DNA of 60,981 nt from NCBI RefSeq assembly GCF_000308835.1, contig NZ_BAGN01000413.1, forward strand, positions 1 through 60,981. The letters are read 5' to 3'. Under the pieces are notes generated by a model. That model ran no database searches and had not been told where the DNA came from. It saw nothing but the letters and a program-made list of their open reading frames with translations. Shown here piece by piece: positions 1 to 9,790 of the stretch; the stretch's first letter is position 1, and each line of letters begins with the position of its first letter. Source of the DNA: Nocardia vinacea NBRC 16497 (lineage in GTDB: Bacteria; Actinomycetota; Actinomycetes; Mycobacteriales; Mycobacteriaceae). A program made the position numbers and the translations under genes.

Positions 1-1
1 C

Positions 2-2285
2 GTCGCCTGGTTGAGCGTGGATCCGGACGACAACAATGTGGTGTGGTTGCTGGCCCATATCGTGCACGCGATCCGCCGCACCCGTCCCGAGCTCGCGACT
101 GGTCTGACGCAGTTGCTAGAGCAGCGTTCCACCGACGCCGGGCGGCACGTGATGACGACACTGATCGATCAGATCCACGACAGCGGCGAAACCGTCGCGC
201 TCGTGATCGATGACTGGCATCGGGTGACCAGTCGATCCTCGATCGCGGCTATGGAATTCCTGCTCGACCGCGGCTGTCATCACCTGCGGCTGATAGTGAC
301 CAGTCGCACCCGCACGGGGTTGCCACTGAGTCGGCTGCGCGTGCGCGACGAACTGCTCGAAATCGACGAGGCCGCATTGCGATTCGATGCCACCGAGACG
401 ACGGCATTCCTCAGCGGGATGAATGAACTGTCGCTGGCGGCCACCGACATGGAGAACCTGCGCCGCTCGACCGAAGGCTGGGTCGCGGCGCTGCAACTGG
501 CGTCGTTATCGCTGCGCGGGAAGGCGGACCCGAGCACCTACATCAGCCAGATCTCCGGTCGCCACTACGCGATCGGCGAGTATCTGCTGGAAAATGTCGT
601 CGACTCGCTCGAACCGGACATGCTCGAGTTCCTCATGCGCACCTCGGTCACCGAACGCATCTGCGGTGAGCTCGCCGAAACGCTGACCGACCGGAAATCC
701 GGCCAGGAATTGCTCGAGGACGTCCGCCAACGTGATCTATTCCTGCGCAACATCGATGACGATCTGCAGTGGTTCCGCTACCACGGACTTTTCGCCGACT
801 TCCTGCGCCGCCGACTCGTACAACAGCACCCCGGACTGCTTGAGCAATTGCACCTGAGGGCATCGTCGTGGTTCGCCGACCATGACATGCCGATCGAGGC
901 GGTCGACCACGCACTCGCCGGTGACGCCCCGGAACTGGCCATGAGTCTGGTACAGGAGCGCGCCATGCAACTGCTGGACGGTTCGCGGATGGCGACCTTC
1001 CTAGGCTTGGTCGCGAAGCTGCCTGGTTCGCTGACAACGCCGAACCCGGTACTGCAAGTACAAATAGCCTGGGCGAATATCGCCTTGCAGCGCCGTGCGA
1101 CCGCCATCGCCGCGCTCGACCGAGCCGACGCGGCGCTGGCGGCGGGCACAGTCGACGACGAGCAGGCCGATGAGATCCGGTTCGAGGCGGCCTTGGCCCG
1201 AACCTGCAACGATCAGGTGACGGATCGCTACGCCGAAGTACCGGCATCGGTAGTGGCGCGTGCACAGAAATTGGACCGGCCATTCCTCAGCATCATCGCG
1301 GCGGCCACAGCGGCCGCGGCGGCGCTGTATCGGTTCGACTTCGAAGAGGTCCACCGCTGGCATCGTTGGATGGCGCCGTATCGAGACCGCGCTGCAGGCC
1401 CTTTCGGGGTGATGTACTGCGATTGCATCGCCGGTATGTCCGCGGCCGAACAACTCGATATCGCCGCCGCGGAGTCCTGTTACCGGACGGCCTTTGCACC
1501 TGGCGTTGCAGACCGGTAAGCAGTCGCACGCCACCCGGCTGGCCAGTGCGTTGCTCGGCGAATTGCTATATGAGAAAGGACAATTCATCGAGGCGGAGGA
1601 ACTGCTGGACATCGGGCTCGGCCCGGCGGGCGGCGCCGTGGAGTTCTTGATGGCCACCTACGGGACCGGAGCGCGCCTTGCCGCCGTTCGCGGTGATCTC
1701 GATACCGCCCAGCAACGTCTGGCAGCGGGAGCGAAGATCGCTGCGGATCTATCGCTCCCACGGCTGGCGGCGCGAATCGTGAACGAACGCGTCCGCCTCG
1801 GCCTGCCGATTACCGACACCGAACGAGAGACCCTCGACAATCTCCCGCCCTACACCGTGCAGCCCACCGCGACTCTGGCTATCGCATCCGAACTCGCACG
1901 CGATTCCGCGATCCGGCTACTGCTCGCCGAATCGTCACCCGCGGCGGCCCAGCAGGCCTGCGATAAGGCTGAACATTTCGTGCGCGAGATCAGCCGCCAA
2001 ACACGACCGAGGGCCCTGCTGCTGGCTGAACTGCTGCGCGGCTGCTGCTTGTCGGCAATCGGGCAGACAGGGCGGGCGGCCGAACTGCTGGCCCCGGCAC
2101 TGTCGCATTGCGCGACGCTGGGACTGGCACGGCTCGTCGCCGACAGCGGCCGTCAACTGCAGCCGGTCCTGGAAACACTCGCCGGTGCACCGTCGGAGGC
2201 TGGGCTACCGCGCTCGTTCCTGCTGCAGGTGCTGGCCCAGTTCGAACCGGCGCTACCGAACCGCAGCAGTCGATCCGACGACTAG
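2..2285 (+). pseudogene. MalT/LuxR-family ATP-binding regulator, 5' partial, frameshifted, no HTH
   Basis: The reading frame is open from the window edge, so the start and the Walker A part lie upstream. The first segment (to about 1519) matches the STAND/MalT-type ATPase of large LuxR-family (LAL) regulators: it opens with AWLSVDPDDNN, has a Walker-B-like TVALVIDDWH and a sensor-like VTSRTR. It is followed by the TPR-like helical region. At the T-run 1493-1495 the frame breaks: removing one T joins ESCYRTA to LHLALQTGKQSHATR, and the second frame continues to 2285. The second part ends in LPRSFLLQVLAQFEPALP followed by a few residues and a stop, exactly where the LuxR DNA-binding domain normally begins, so the HTH is missing. 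A sequencing error could explain the frameshift but not the missing HTH. Most likely a decayed regulator. Confidence 0.8.
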
Positions 2286-2408
2286 CACTGCTGGTTCTCG
2301 GCGTCGGTGGGATAGTTCGACGATGGTGATCATTGTTCAGCTACCGGAACATAATGGTGTCGCCCATGAGTCACAATGGAGAGCCCACCATTGGAAGTTG
2401 CGTAACCG

Positions 2409-3455
2409 ATGACCACGAATAGGCCGCCGTTGCCCGGAGACATCCGCGACAATTTGCAGAAGATCGGCGATACGGTCGATGCAATGATCCTGGGCGGTCC
2501 GCGCAAGTACACCGCCGACGAGGTGCTGAGTCGTTCCGGTATCGACCGTGAACGTGCCGAGCCTATATGGCGAGCAATGGGATTCGCGGCGCCGCCGGAC
2601 GAGGAACGGGCATTCACCGACGATGACGTCGAGGCGTTGCGTCGGGCCGGGAAATGGCGTGATATCGCCGGTGTCGACGATGCGGCGATCGTCGCGATAA
2701 CTCGCGCGATTACGCAATCGGTCTCCCCGTTGGCTACCTGGGAGGCTCAGTTGGCCGTCGATAACTTCCTCGACGAGGTGACAACATCCACCTCGGCTTC
2801 AGCGTTGCTGACATTCTCCGAGCAGATTTTGCCTTTGCTCGAACAAACCCACGCCTACATGTGGCGCAGGCAGGTCGCCGCGTACATCGCTCGACGGATC
2901 GCGGTCGCACAGGAGGACAGCTCGCGTCCGATCGGCACGGCGGTAGGATTCGCGGATATTTCGGGGTATACGGCCCTGACTCGCGGCGCGGGCGAATACG
3001 AGATACGTCGTTTGCTCGATGCGTTCGAGTCCGCGACCACGAATGCCGTCGGCGAGAATAGCGGTCGTATCGTGAAAATGATCGGTGATGCGGCGCTGTT
3101 CACCGCCGACCGACCGACTGTCGCCGCAGATATCGCACTCGATCTGCTTGCGGCATGGCCGGATTCCGAGCCGCCACTGCGCATCGGGGTCGCCTCGGGT
3201 CCGGTTGTGGATCGACTCGGCGATATTTTCGGGGCAACGGTGAACATCGCGAGCAGGCTGACCTCGGTCGGCGCTCCTGGCGAGGCCCTGGTCGACGAGA
3301 ACATGGCACAGGCACTGGGCGAGTACGATGGCTACCGACTCGAACAACGACCTCCGGTCACCGTGCGTGGCTACGACCGTTTGGATTCCTGGCGATTGCA
3401 CCGGGCGAACTTCCGGAATGATCAGTATCTCATCGCCGAGCCATCGCGAGACTGA
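2409..3455 (+). CDS. Class III adenylate/guanylate cyclase domain protein
   Basis: 348 aa, predicted soluble cyclase forming a cyclic nucleotide from a nucleoside triphosphate. Residues 1-170 are a helical actinobacterial N-terminal part. The catalytic domain covers about 175-345, with GFADISGYTALTR holding metal-binding Asp183 and KMIGD holding Lys223 and second metal Asp227. The ATVNIASRL segment (276-284) keeps the Asn and Arg that stabilise the transition state. The Asp that often precedes TVN and helps specify adenine is Ala276 here, so base preference is uncertain. There is no transmembrane segment. It is a single gene following the broken MalT-like gene, with 17 bp to the HxlR gene downstream. 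The ATG is preceded by a GGAAG-type ribosome site. The family is secure; the product nucleotide and signal are unknown. Confidence 0.88.
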   Translation: MTTNRPPLPGDIRDNLQKIGDTVDAMILGGPRKYTADEVLSRSGIDRERAEPIWRAMGFAAPPDEERAFTDDDVEALRRAGKWRDIAGVDDAAIVAITRAITQSVSPLATWEAQLAVDNFLDEVTTSTSASALLTFSEQILPLLEQTHAYMWRRQVAAYIARRIAVAQEDSSRPIGTAVGFADISGYTALTRGAGEYEIRRLLDAFESATTNAVGENSGRIVKMIGDAALFTADRPTVAADIALDLLAAWPDSEPPLRIGVASGPVVDRLGDIFGATVNIASRLTSVGAPGEALVDENMAQALGEYDGYRLEQRPPVTVRGYDRLDSWRLHRANFRNDQYLIAEPSRD

Positions 3456-3472
3456 GCGGATATTTTGTATTC

Positions 3473-3928
3473 ATGAAGTCGACATTCTCGGACCCGGCGT
3501 GCTCGGTTGCTCGCACAGTGGAGCTGTTCGGTGATTCATGGACACCGTTGATCATGCGCGACGCGATCATGGGCGCCCGTCGCTTCGACGAATTCCGGAA
3601 ATCTCTCGGCATCGCACGAAACGTACTGTCGACTCGACTTACCCGACTGGTGGAGCAGGGCGTGATGACCAAACGGCTGTACCAGGAAAACCCGCCGCGC
3701 AGGGAGTACATCCTCACCGATAAAGGACGCGACTTCTTCTCGGTTCTCATCGCGATGCGTGAGTGGGAAGCCCGCTGGCTGGATGAGGGCAGCGCTGATT
3801 CGGTCACACTACATCATTCGTCGTGCCGGCACGAGCTGACCGCGCGCACTATTTGCGGATCATGTGGTGCAGACATCGCGCTCGACGATATCGAATTCCA
3901 CGTCGATCCCGCCTGTTGTGAAGGCTGA
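3473..3928 (+). CDS. HxlR-family winged-helix transcriptional regulator
   Basis: 151 aa. Residues 5-100 form the HxlR winged helix: DPACSVARTVELFGDSWT, then MGARRFDEFRKSLGIARNVLSTRL (recognition helix) and the wing YILTDKGRDF. Cys10 occupies the position of the redox-active N-terminal cysteine of HypR/YodB-type members. The C-terminal tail has a CxxC (TICGSCGAD) plus further Cys residues (an upstream C and a terminal CC), which resembles a small zinc ribbon and is found in a subset of the family. The gene starts 17 bp after the cyclase gene on the same strand, so it may be co-transcribed with it. Its target is not evident; a 17-bp palindrome lies just downstream at 3974-3990. Confidence 0.88.
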   Translation: MKSTFSDPACSVARTVELFGDSWTPLIMRDAIMGARRFDEFRKSLGIARNVLSTRLTRLVEQGVMTKRLYQENPPRREYILTDKGRDFFSVLIAMREWEARWLDEGSADSVTLHHSSCRHELTARTICGSCGADIALDDIEFHVDPACCEG

Positions 3929-3973
3929 TTCGCAACGGCCGGTGGCTGCTTCACTTGTCGTGTGCTCAGCTTA

Positions 3974-3990
3974 TTGTGCGCGGCGCACAA
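3974..3990. promoter_or_regulatory. Perfect 8-bp-arm palindrome, operator-like
   Basis: TTGTGCGC-G-GCGCACAA has a single central base. It is too tight to form a terminator hairpin and has no T-run, so an operator is more likely. It lies after the HxlR gene and about 100 bp upstream of a small membrane ORF. Confidence 0.4.
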
Positions 3991-4087
3991 CAGGCTGTTC
4001 GAAATTCATATTGCGCGCACATTCTTCGGCGTCATCTCCGGCCATACCGTAGTGGCTTCCACCTCGCCCATGCCGGAGATGACAGCC

Positions 4088-4237
4088 ATGCTCGAATTTT
4101 TGCAGATAATGCTGCCATTGTTTCTTTTCATCTTGTTTCCGATCCTCGTGCCGACCGCGGTGGAGGTAGTCGGGAGAATCCGCGACCATGTCGACAGGCT
4201 TCGCGTGGCGCACGCGGATCCAGGAGGTGCCCGCTGA
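4088..4237 (+). CDS. Hypothetical small single-pass membrane protein
   Basis: A 49-aa ORF. The start at 4088 is chosen because GGAG at 4075-4078 is 9 bases upstream. Residues 2-27 (MLPLFLFILFPILVPTAVEV core) form one strongly hydrophobic segment, followed by a charged tail rich in Arg and Asp. This is the only coding candidate in the 430 bp between the HxlR gene and the hydrolase. I do not recognise a family. Size and membrane segment are seen; being a real gene is inference. Confidence 0.4.
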   Translation: MLEFLQIMLPLFLFILFPILVPTAVEVVGRIRDHVDRLRVAHADPGGAR

Positions 4238-4357
4238 CCGAAGCGGCGGGCACGCACGGTTGTCGGTTCTACCTGCCGTCGACAGCCGATTCCAGTTCGT
4301 CCAATGCCTCCACCGCCTTATTCGTGCCCACAGCACCAAACGGGGGTGCTGACATGG

Positions 4358-5299
4358 TCAGCCGGGGTCGACTGCCATCACCGCATCATGAGCGTGCCGC
4401 AGCTCGCGCATGATGAAGGCAACCTGGTCGGCGAGCAGGCGCGCCTGCCATACACCGTCGTACACGTCGAAGTGATCCACCGGATAGCGCCGAACCTCGG
4501 CGCCGCCGCCCGCCCGCGCCGCCGCCTTCAGCGCAGCCGCAACGGGGACCACCGTGTCGATGTCGCCCACCTGTACCAGTAGAGGAGCCCGCACGCGGCG
4601 CACGGACCCGCCTGGTCGATTCAGCGCGAGCTCGAGTGCCACCCGCGCACAGACCTCGTTGCGCCAACTCGGCCCGGCGACCCCGGCCATCGCCTCTTGT
4701 GCGCCGTCTTTTGCCAGCACCGCGCCCGAGCCGGATGCTCCGATGGCAGGCACCAGCAGGGGCGGCCGTCCGGTAGCGGCGGCCAGCACATCGCGAACTC
4801 CATTGGCGGCGAGCCGAAATATGGGTGCCAGCCCTCCGTTTCGGGCGAGATGTGCCACCGTGGCGGGCCCATCGACGGCTGGTGTCATCGCCACGATCGC
4901 TGCGATATCAGGGTCGCCGGCCGCGATCTTCACGACATGACCGCCCGAGTACGACGTTCCCCACAGAATGATCCGACCCGGGTCCACGCCCTCGATACTG
5001 CGTGCGGCGCGGACCGCCGCACGGTAGTCGGCGCGTTGGCGCCGGTAGGAGACGAGCTGGCGCGGATTTCCCGCCGAGGCCCCGAAGCCGCGATAGTCGA
5101 AGAGCACCACGTCGAGGCCCGCGGCCGCGAAGCCTTCCGCGAATCCGAGCAGACCGGTGTCGCGGGTGCCGCTGAAGCCGTGGGCCATTACGACGCATGG
5201 TCGTCCGGTCTTCTCGAGCAATGTGTCATCGGCCGTGCGCAGATGCCATGCCGCACACGTCGTTCCGGCGCTGGGGAAGGTGATCTCTTGCTTTCTCAC
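4358..5299 (-). CDS. Alpha/beta hydrolase (peptidase S15/dienelactone-hydrolase-like)
   Basis: 313 aa with a GTG start. The fold is indicated by VVMAHGFSGTRD (oxyanion region), LFDYRGFGAS, the nucleophile Ser118 in GTSYSGG (a variant of GxSxG), an acid in LLVQVGDIDTVVP and the base His in YPVDHFDVYDG. It is a cytoplasmic esterase or lactonase candidate. Its start is 6 bp after the stop of the Baeyer-Villiger monooxygenase gene on the same strand, so the two are almost certainly one transcript. An esterase next to such a monooxygenase is commonly the enzyme that opens the ester or lactone produced. Substrate unknown. Confidence 0.88.
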   Translation of the reverse strand: MRKQEITFPSAGTTCAAWHLRTADDTLLEKTGRPCVVMAHGFSGTRDTGLLGFAEGFAAAGLDVVLFDYRGFGASAGNPRQLVSYRRQRADYRAAVRAARSIEGVDPGRIILWGTSYSGGHVVKIAAGDPDIAAIVAMTPAVDGPATVAHLARNGGLAPIFRLAANGVRDVLAAATGRPPLLVPAIGASGSGAVLAKDGAQEAMAGVAGPSWRNEVCARVALELALNRPGGSVRRVRAPLLVQVGDIDTVVPVAAALKAAARAGGGAEVRRYPVDHFDVYDGVWQARLLADQVAFIMRELRHAHDAVMAVDPG

Positions 5300-5305
5300 T
5301 ACCGT

Positions 5306-6835
5306 TCAGCCCACCCGCACCGCAACGTCGGAATCGGTAGAGATACGGGAGGTCCGCAATGCTGGGTCTGCCACGGGGCCGCGGACGAGCCGGTCACGGT
5401 CCGCTCGGTAGCTCATCGCCATCGACCAAGGGCCGTGCGAGCCTTGCCGTGGAAGGGTTTCGGCCGCTCGTCGGACGTAACCGGCATGGAAGTCCACCAT
5501 CGGTGTGAGTCGAAGCGTCGGGTCGTTGGCGACCGGGACCGCGACGTGCTCGCCGTGGTTGTCGAGGTGTGCGATGAGGCGGCACAGATGCTCGCAGACG
5601 AGGTCGACCTTCAAGGTCCACGCGGCATTGGTGTAGCCGAAGGCGAAGGCGAAGTTCGGTACTCCCGAGAGCATCATGCCCTTGTAGACCACGGCGTCGG
5701 CGACGTCGATCGGCACGCCGTCGAGGCTGAGAGTCATTGCGCGCAGCGGAATCATCTGTAGGCCGGTCGCGGTCACGACGATGTCGGCGTCGAGACTGTC
5801 ACCGGTGGCGAGTTCGATTCCGCGCTCGGTGAACCGGGCGATCCGGTCGGTGACTACGGAAGCCTTGCCAGTGCTGATCGCCGAGAACAAGTCGCCGTCG
5901 CGGGCGAAGCACATGCGCTCGTGCCATGGGTCGTAGCTGGGCTTGAAGTGCTGATCGACCGGATAGCCCTTCGGCAACGCCTTTTTATTGACCCAGCGGA
6001 CGAGCCGACGGGTAAAGCGGGGATAGCGACGGCTCACTGCGTAGATGACGGCGAGCCGAGTTCTGTTGATGGTCCTGCTCATCCGATATGCGATGTGCTC
6101 GGGCAGGAGCTTGCGCAGTCCGTCGGTGACCGGGTCCCGGCTCGGGATCGGGAGGATGTAGGTGGGTGAGCGCTGCAGCAGGGTGACGTGAGCGGCGGTC
6201 TCGGCCATGGCGGGGACCAGTGTGATCGCGGTGGCGCCGCTGCCGATGACCACCACCTTCCGACCGCGGTAGTCCAGATCCTGCGGCCAATGTTGGGGAT
6301 GGACGATCTCGCCCGTGAAGCGCTCTTCGTCATCGAAATGCGGCCGGTAACCCTGGTCGTAGTCGTAGTACCCGGTCGCTCCGAACAGCCACCGACATTC
6401 CACGGTCGCGGTCCGGCCGGTGCCGACGTTGGACAGCTGGACTGCCCACAGTCCCCGTTGGGAGGACCAGTCGGCCGAGGCGACTTTCCAGCCGAGTCGC
6501 AGATGGGACGACAGGGTGTACTCGGCCACAGTCTCATGGAGGTAGCTCAGTATCTCCGCGCCGTCGGCGATCGCATTGTCGCGCCTCCACGGCTTGAACT
6601 CGTAGGAAAACGTCTGCGCGTCCGTGTCGGCGCGAATCCCCGGGTAGCGGAACAGGTCCCAGGTGCCGCCGATGCTCTCGCGGGCATCCACGATAAGGAA
6701 CGTCTTGTCCGGCAGCTTGCTCTTCAGATGGCTGCCCGCGCCGATTCCCGAGATCCCCGCGCCCACGATCAGGACGTCGACGTATCGGATCATCTCATCC
6801 CAAGTCTCGCGGTCGCCCCTGCGCTTCGTCGCCAT
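5306..6835 (-). CDS. FAD-dependent Baeyer-Villiger monooxygenase, EthA-like
   Basis: 509 aa, inserts oxygen next to a ketone carbonyl using NADPH, O2 and FAD. The FAD Rossmann motif VGAGISG is at residues 24-30, GGTWDLFRYPGIRADTDAQT follows at about 56-75, the Baeyer-Villiger signature FTGEIVHPQHWP matches F-x-G-x3-H-x3-W-P at 173-184, and the NADPH-binding VVIGSGATA is near 195-203. The spacing and wording resemble the EthA group of mycobacterial enzymes. The 6835 start is preferred because GAGAGGA sits 8 bases upstream; an internal ATG at 6793 is possible. It heads a two-gene unit with the hydrolase and is divergent from a PucR regulator. Substrate unknown; EthA-type enzymes take linear and cyclic ketones. 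Confidence 0.93.
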   Translation of the reverse strand: MATKRRGDRETWDEMIRYVDVLIVGAGISGIGAGSHLKSKLPDKTFLIVDARESIGGTWDLFRYPGIRADTDAQTFSYEFKPWRRDNAIADGAEILSYLHETVAEYTLSSHLRLGWKVASADWSSQRGLWAVQLSNVGTGRTATVECRWLFGATGYYDYDQGYRPHFDDEERFTGEIVHPQHWPQDLDYRGRKVVVIGSGATAITLVPAMAETAAHVTLLQRSPTYILPIPSRDPVTDGLRKLLPEHIAYRMSRTINRTRLAVIYAVSRRYPRFTRRLVRWVNKKALPKGYPVDQHFKPSYDPWHERMCFARDGDLFSAISTGKASVVTDRIARFTERGIELATGDSLDADIVVTATGLQMIPLRAMTLSLDGVPIDVADAVVYKGMMLSGVPNFAFAFGYTNAAWTLKVDLVCEHLCRLIAHLDNHGEHVAVPVANDPTLRLTPMVDFHAGYVRRAAETLPRQGSHGPWSMAMSYRADRDRLVRGPVADPALRTSRISTDSDVAVRVG

Positions 6836-6972
6836 GGCCTGGTCCTCTCGCCTATCACTGTGTCGTGCGTTACAAGTGTCAGGTGAAGTGACCTACCTCT
6901 CAAGAGCGTTTTGCCCAAGAAGTGAATTCTAAATGGGCGTTCTGCCTATCTTTTCGGAGTTACATTCGACTG

Positions 6973-8199
6973 GTGACACGAGCTGGAACCCCGTTGCCGG
7001 GCGCCGACGGCGTTGTCCAAAGCGTCTGCGAGAAGCTGCTCGCTGAACCTGCCGAGGTCATGAGCGACCTGCACGATGCAGTATTCGCGGCGGCGATCGA
7101 ACCCTTTCGCACCGAACCCTCGCTGGTCGCCGAGATCACGGCCAGTTCCCGCGCCAACCTGCTGCACTGGGCCGCCTCCGTGCGGAGTGCTCCGAGAGAA
7201 CCGGTCACGGCGAACCTGAGTGCGGAAGTGGTCGGCATAGCCCGCGACGCATTCCGTCGAGGGGTCGAACAGATTCTGGTCACGGCATATCACGCGGGAC
7301 ACAATGCGCTCTGGAGGCATTGGATGCGGCTGGCATTCACCGTCTCATCCAATCCCGTCGTACTTCAGGAAGCCCTCGACGTCGCCGCTCGCTCCCTGGC
7401 CGACTTCGTCGATGTCACACTCGCCGCGCTGGCCGCTCAACTCGAATCCGAACGTGCCGAACTCACCCGGGACAGTCACGCACAGCGTTTCGAACTGGTG
7501 AGTCTCGTCCTCGAAGGGGCTCCGATGGCCAACGATCGTGCCAGCGACCGCCTCGGCTACCGATTCGAGGGGCGCCACACCGCGGCTGTGTTGTGGACGG
7601 ACCCCGGGGCACCTGATCGGCGCGGCTTGCAGCGCGCGGCGGAGGCGCTGGGAGCGGTCACCCAGGCGCAGCAGACATTGGATGTCATCGCCAGCTCCAC
7701 ATCGGTGTGGACCTGGTTGGCCAATGCGACTGCCGTCGATGCGCAAACCCTCGCGGCGGCGACGTCGCATATCGAGGGCGTGCGCATCGCCATGGGACCG
7801 GCCGACACCGGGGTAGAGGGCTTTCGGCGCAGCCACCTGGATGCGGTCGAGACGCAACGATTGATGCAACGATTGCCGGACTTGCATTTCGCCAGCTTCG
7901 CCGACGTCCAGCTCGTGACGCTTGCAACCTATAACGAGCAGCGGGCCATCGAGTTCGTCGCCCGGACGTTGGGGCGGGTCGCGACAGCAGATGCCGAGCT
8001 CCGTGAGACATTGAGAATCTATATCCGTGAGCAATTCAGCGCGTCCCGGGCCGCACGAACGCTCTTCGCGCATCGCAATACCGTCCTCAACCGCATTCAG
8101 CGCGCGGCGGAGATGCTGCCGGTCTCACTCGATACCAACGGTCTCGAGATCGGGGTCGCCCTGGAGATCGCACACTGGCTGGGGCATCAGCCGACCTGA
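6973..8199 (+). CDS. PucR/CdaR-family transcriptional regulator
   Basis: 408 aa from the GTG at 6973 (GGAG at 6956-6959 upstream); an in-frame ATG at 6922 would add 17 residues that do not fit the family. The N-terminal half is the helical sensing region, the middle a GGDEF-like domain, and the last 60 residues the PucR HTH (SRAARTLFAHRNTVLNRIQRA) followed by GLEIGVALEIAHWL. It is divergent from the monooxygenase-hydrolase pair across a 137-bp spacer and convergent with the GMC oxidoreductase, so regulation of the ketone-cleavage pair is the simplest reading. The effector is unknown. Confidence 0.9.
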   Translation: MTRAGTPLPGADGVVQSVCEKLLAEPAEVMSDLHDAVFAAAIEPFRTEPSLVAEITASSRANLLHWAASVRSAPREPVTANLSAEVVGIARDAFRRGVEQILVTAYHAGHNALWRHWMRLAFTVSSNPVVLQEALDVAARSLADFVDVTLAALAAQLESERAELTRDSHAQRFELVSLVLEGAPMANDRASDRLGYRFEGRHTAAVLWTDPGAPDRRGLQRAAEALGAVTQAQQTLDVIASSTSVWTWLANATAVDAQTLAAATSHIEGVRIAMGPADTGVEGFRRSHLDAVETQRLMQRLPDLHFASFADVQLVTLATYNEQRAIEFVARTLGRVATADAELRETLRIYIREQFSASRAARTLFAHRNTVLNRIQRAAEMLPVSLDTNGLEIGVALEIAHWLGHQPT

Positions 8200-8221
8200 T
8201 CAGCCGCGGATCAGGTCGGCT
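8189..8221. terminator. Bidirectional terminator overlapping two stop codons
   Basis: Perfect 13-bp arms AGCCGACCTGATC / GATCAGGTCGGCT with a 7-base loop. The left arm contains the stop of the PucR gene (8197-8199) and the loop/left-arm junction contains the stop of the GMC oxidoreductase gene (8200-8202, minus strand), so one hairpin ends both convergent genes. Confidence 0.8.
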
Positions 8222-9774
8222 GCTTTCTCACCGATCAGCACGCTCGGGGCGTGGGTGTGCCCGCGGATGATGCTCGGCATCACCGATGCGTCCGCGATCC
8301 GCAGCCCTTCGACGCCTCGAACCAGCAAAGCCGGTGTCACGACGCTGGTTTCGTCGCTGCCCATCCGGCAGGTGCCCACCGGGTGGTACAGGGTATGTGA
8401 ACAGGTGGTGAGGGCCTTTTCGAGTGTCTCCGCACCGGTATCTGGCGCGCCCACGGGACGAGCGACCTTGCCGAGCAGTTTTTTCAACGCGGGTGCTTCG
8501 GCGATCTCCGCGCACATGCGAAGGCCTGCCAGGATGGCCGCACGGTCGGCGCCGCCGGTGTCGGACAGGTAGCGGGGATCGATGATCGGCTTCGCCAGTG
8601 GGTTGGCCGAGCGCAACGAGATGCGGCCTCTGCTCTCCGGTTTGAGCAGGATAGATCCCATTACCACCGCGTGGCCGTACGGTTCTCCGATTCCCTCATC
8701 GAAGAATGGTGCAGGTCCGAAGATCAGCTCGAGGTCGGGCAGGTCCAGGTCCGGGCGGCTACGCACGAATCCGTAGGCCTCACCGACGTTGGAGGTGAGC
8801 ATCCCGCGGTGTCTGGCAAGGTAATTGATGAGCTCCAGCGGCTTTTCCGCAGCGAACAAGCTGTCGCCTTCGACGTCGAAGCCGAGCATCGCGACCAGAT
8901 GGTCCATCAGGTTCTCCCCGACCTCCGGTGCGTGGTGGACGGTCGCGATACCGTGCTCGGCGAGGTGTTCGCGATTACCGATGCCGGAGAGCATCAGTAA
9001 TTGTGGACTGTTGATCGCGCCACCGCGCAGCACCACTTCCCGGCGGGCATACGCAACCTCGCGTTTGCCGCCGGACTCGAATTCGACTGCTACAGCGCGG
9101 GTTCCATCGAAGATGATGCGTGTCGCGACGGCCTCGGTACGCAGCGTCAGGTTTTTTCTGCCGAGGGTGGGCCGCAGGTAGGCGTCGGCCGTGCTCCACC
9201 GCGCGCCGCCCTTCTGTGTCACGACGGTTTCGGAGAAACCCTTCGGCTCGGGCAGATTCGGGCGCTCCACAGTGTGACCGGACTCGACCGCCGCCGCCAG
9301 CCAGGCCGCTGTGGACGGGCGCGGGCTGCGCTGCCGCGACACATGCAGTGGACCGTCGACACCTTCGTCGGGTTCACGTGCCCCCTCGAGTGCTTCGATC
9401 TTGCGGAAGTACCGTACGACCTCGGCGTAGGACCAGTCGCTTCCGGCTCGTTCGGCCCAGTCGTCGTAGTCCGCGGCGAATCCGCGCACCCACATCATCG
9501 CGTTCAGCGATGAGGAGCCGCCCAGCGTTTTGCCTCTGGGCCAATAGATTTCACGTCCGGCGAGGGCGGGCTGCGGTTCGGTGCGGTAATCCCAATCCAC
9601 GGTGCTGCGGAACAGCTTGGCGAATGCGGCGGGGATATGGATGAATTTGTCTTTGTCCTGCGGCCCGGCCTCCAGCACGATGACGCTGGTAGCGGGGTCG
9701 GTACTGAGTCGGTTGGCGACGACCGCGCCCGCCGATCCGGTACCGATGACGACGTAGTCGGCGTGGGTATCCAC
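8200..9774 (-). CDS. GMC-family FAD alcohol oxidoreductase (choline-dehydrogenase/AlkJ-like)
   Basis: 524 aa, oxidises an alcohol to an aldehyde with FAD. The ADP-binding motif VIGTGSAGAVVANRL is at the N-terminus. GMC signature 1 is seen as WPRGKTLGGSSSLNAMMWVRG, signature 2 as GGAINSPQLLMLSGIG. The C-terminal active-site region has LYHPVGTCRMG and HTHAPSVLIGEKAADLI with the two conserved polar active-site positions. AGGAG is 9 bases before the ATG. It lies 16 bp downstream of the aldehyde dehydrogenase gene on the same strand, so the pair probably makes alcohol to aldehyde to acid. Its resemblance is to dehydrogenases of the AlkJ/BetA type; choline itself is not implied, as no betaine genes are nearby. 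Confidence 0.92.
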   Translation of the reverse strand: MDTHADYVVIGTGSAGAVVANRLSTDPATSVIVLEAGPQDKDKFIHIPAAFAKLFRSTVDWDYRTEPQPALAGREIYWPRGKTLGGSSSLNAMMWVRGFAADYDDWAERAGSDWSYAEVVRYFRKIEALEGAREPDEGVDGPLHVSRQRSPRPSTAAWLAAAVESGHTVERPNLPEPKGFSETVVTQKGGARWSTADAYLRPTLGRKNLTLRTEAVATRIIFDGTRAVAVEFESGGKREVAYARREVVLRGGAINSPQLLMLSGIGNREHLAEHGIATVHHAPEVGENLMDHLVAMLGFDVEGDSLFAAEKPLELINYLARHRGMLTSNVGEAYGFVRSRPDLDLPDLELIFGPAPFFDEGIGEPYGHAVVMGSILLKPESRGRISLRSANPLAKPIIDPRYLSDTGGADRAAILAGLRMCAEIAEAPALKKLLGKVARPVGAPDTGAETLEKALTTCSHTLYHPVGTCRMGSDETSVVTPALLVRGVEGLRIADASVMPSIIRGHTHAPSVLIGEKAADLIRG

Positions 9775-9790
9775 GTGTGCTCCTGCTCGG

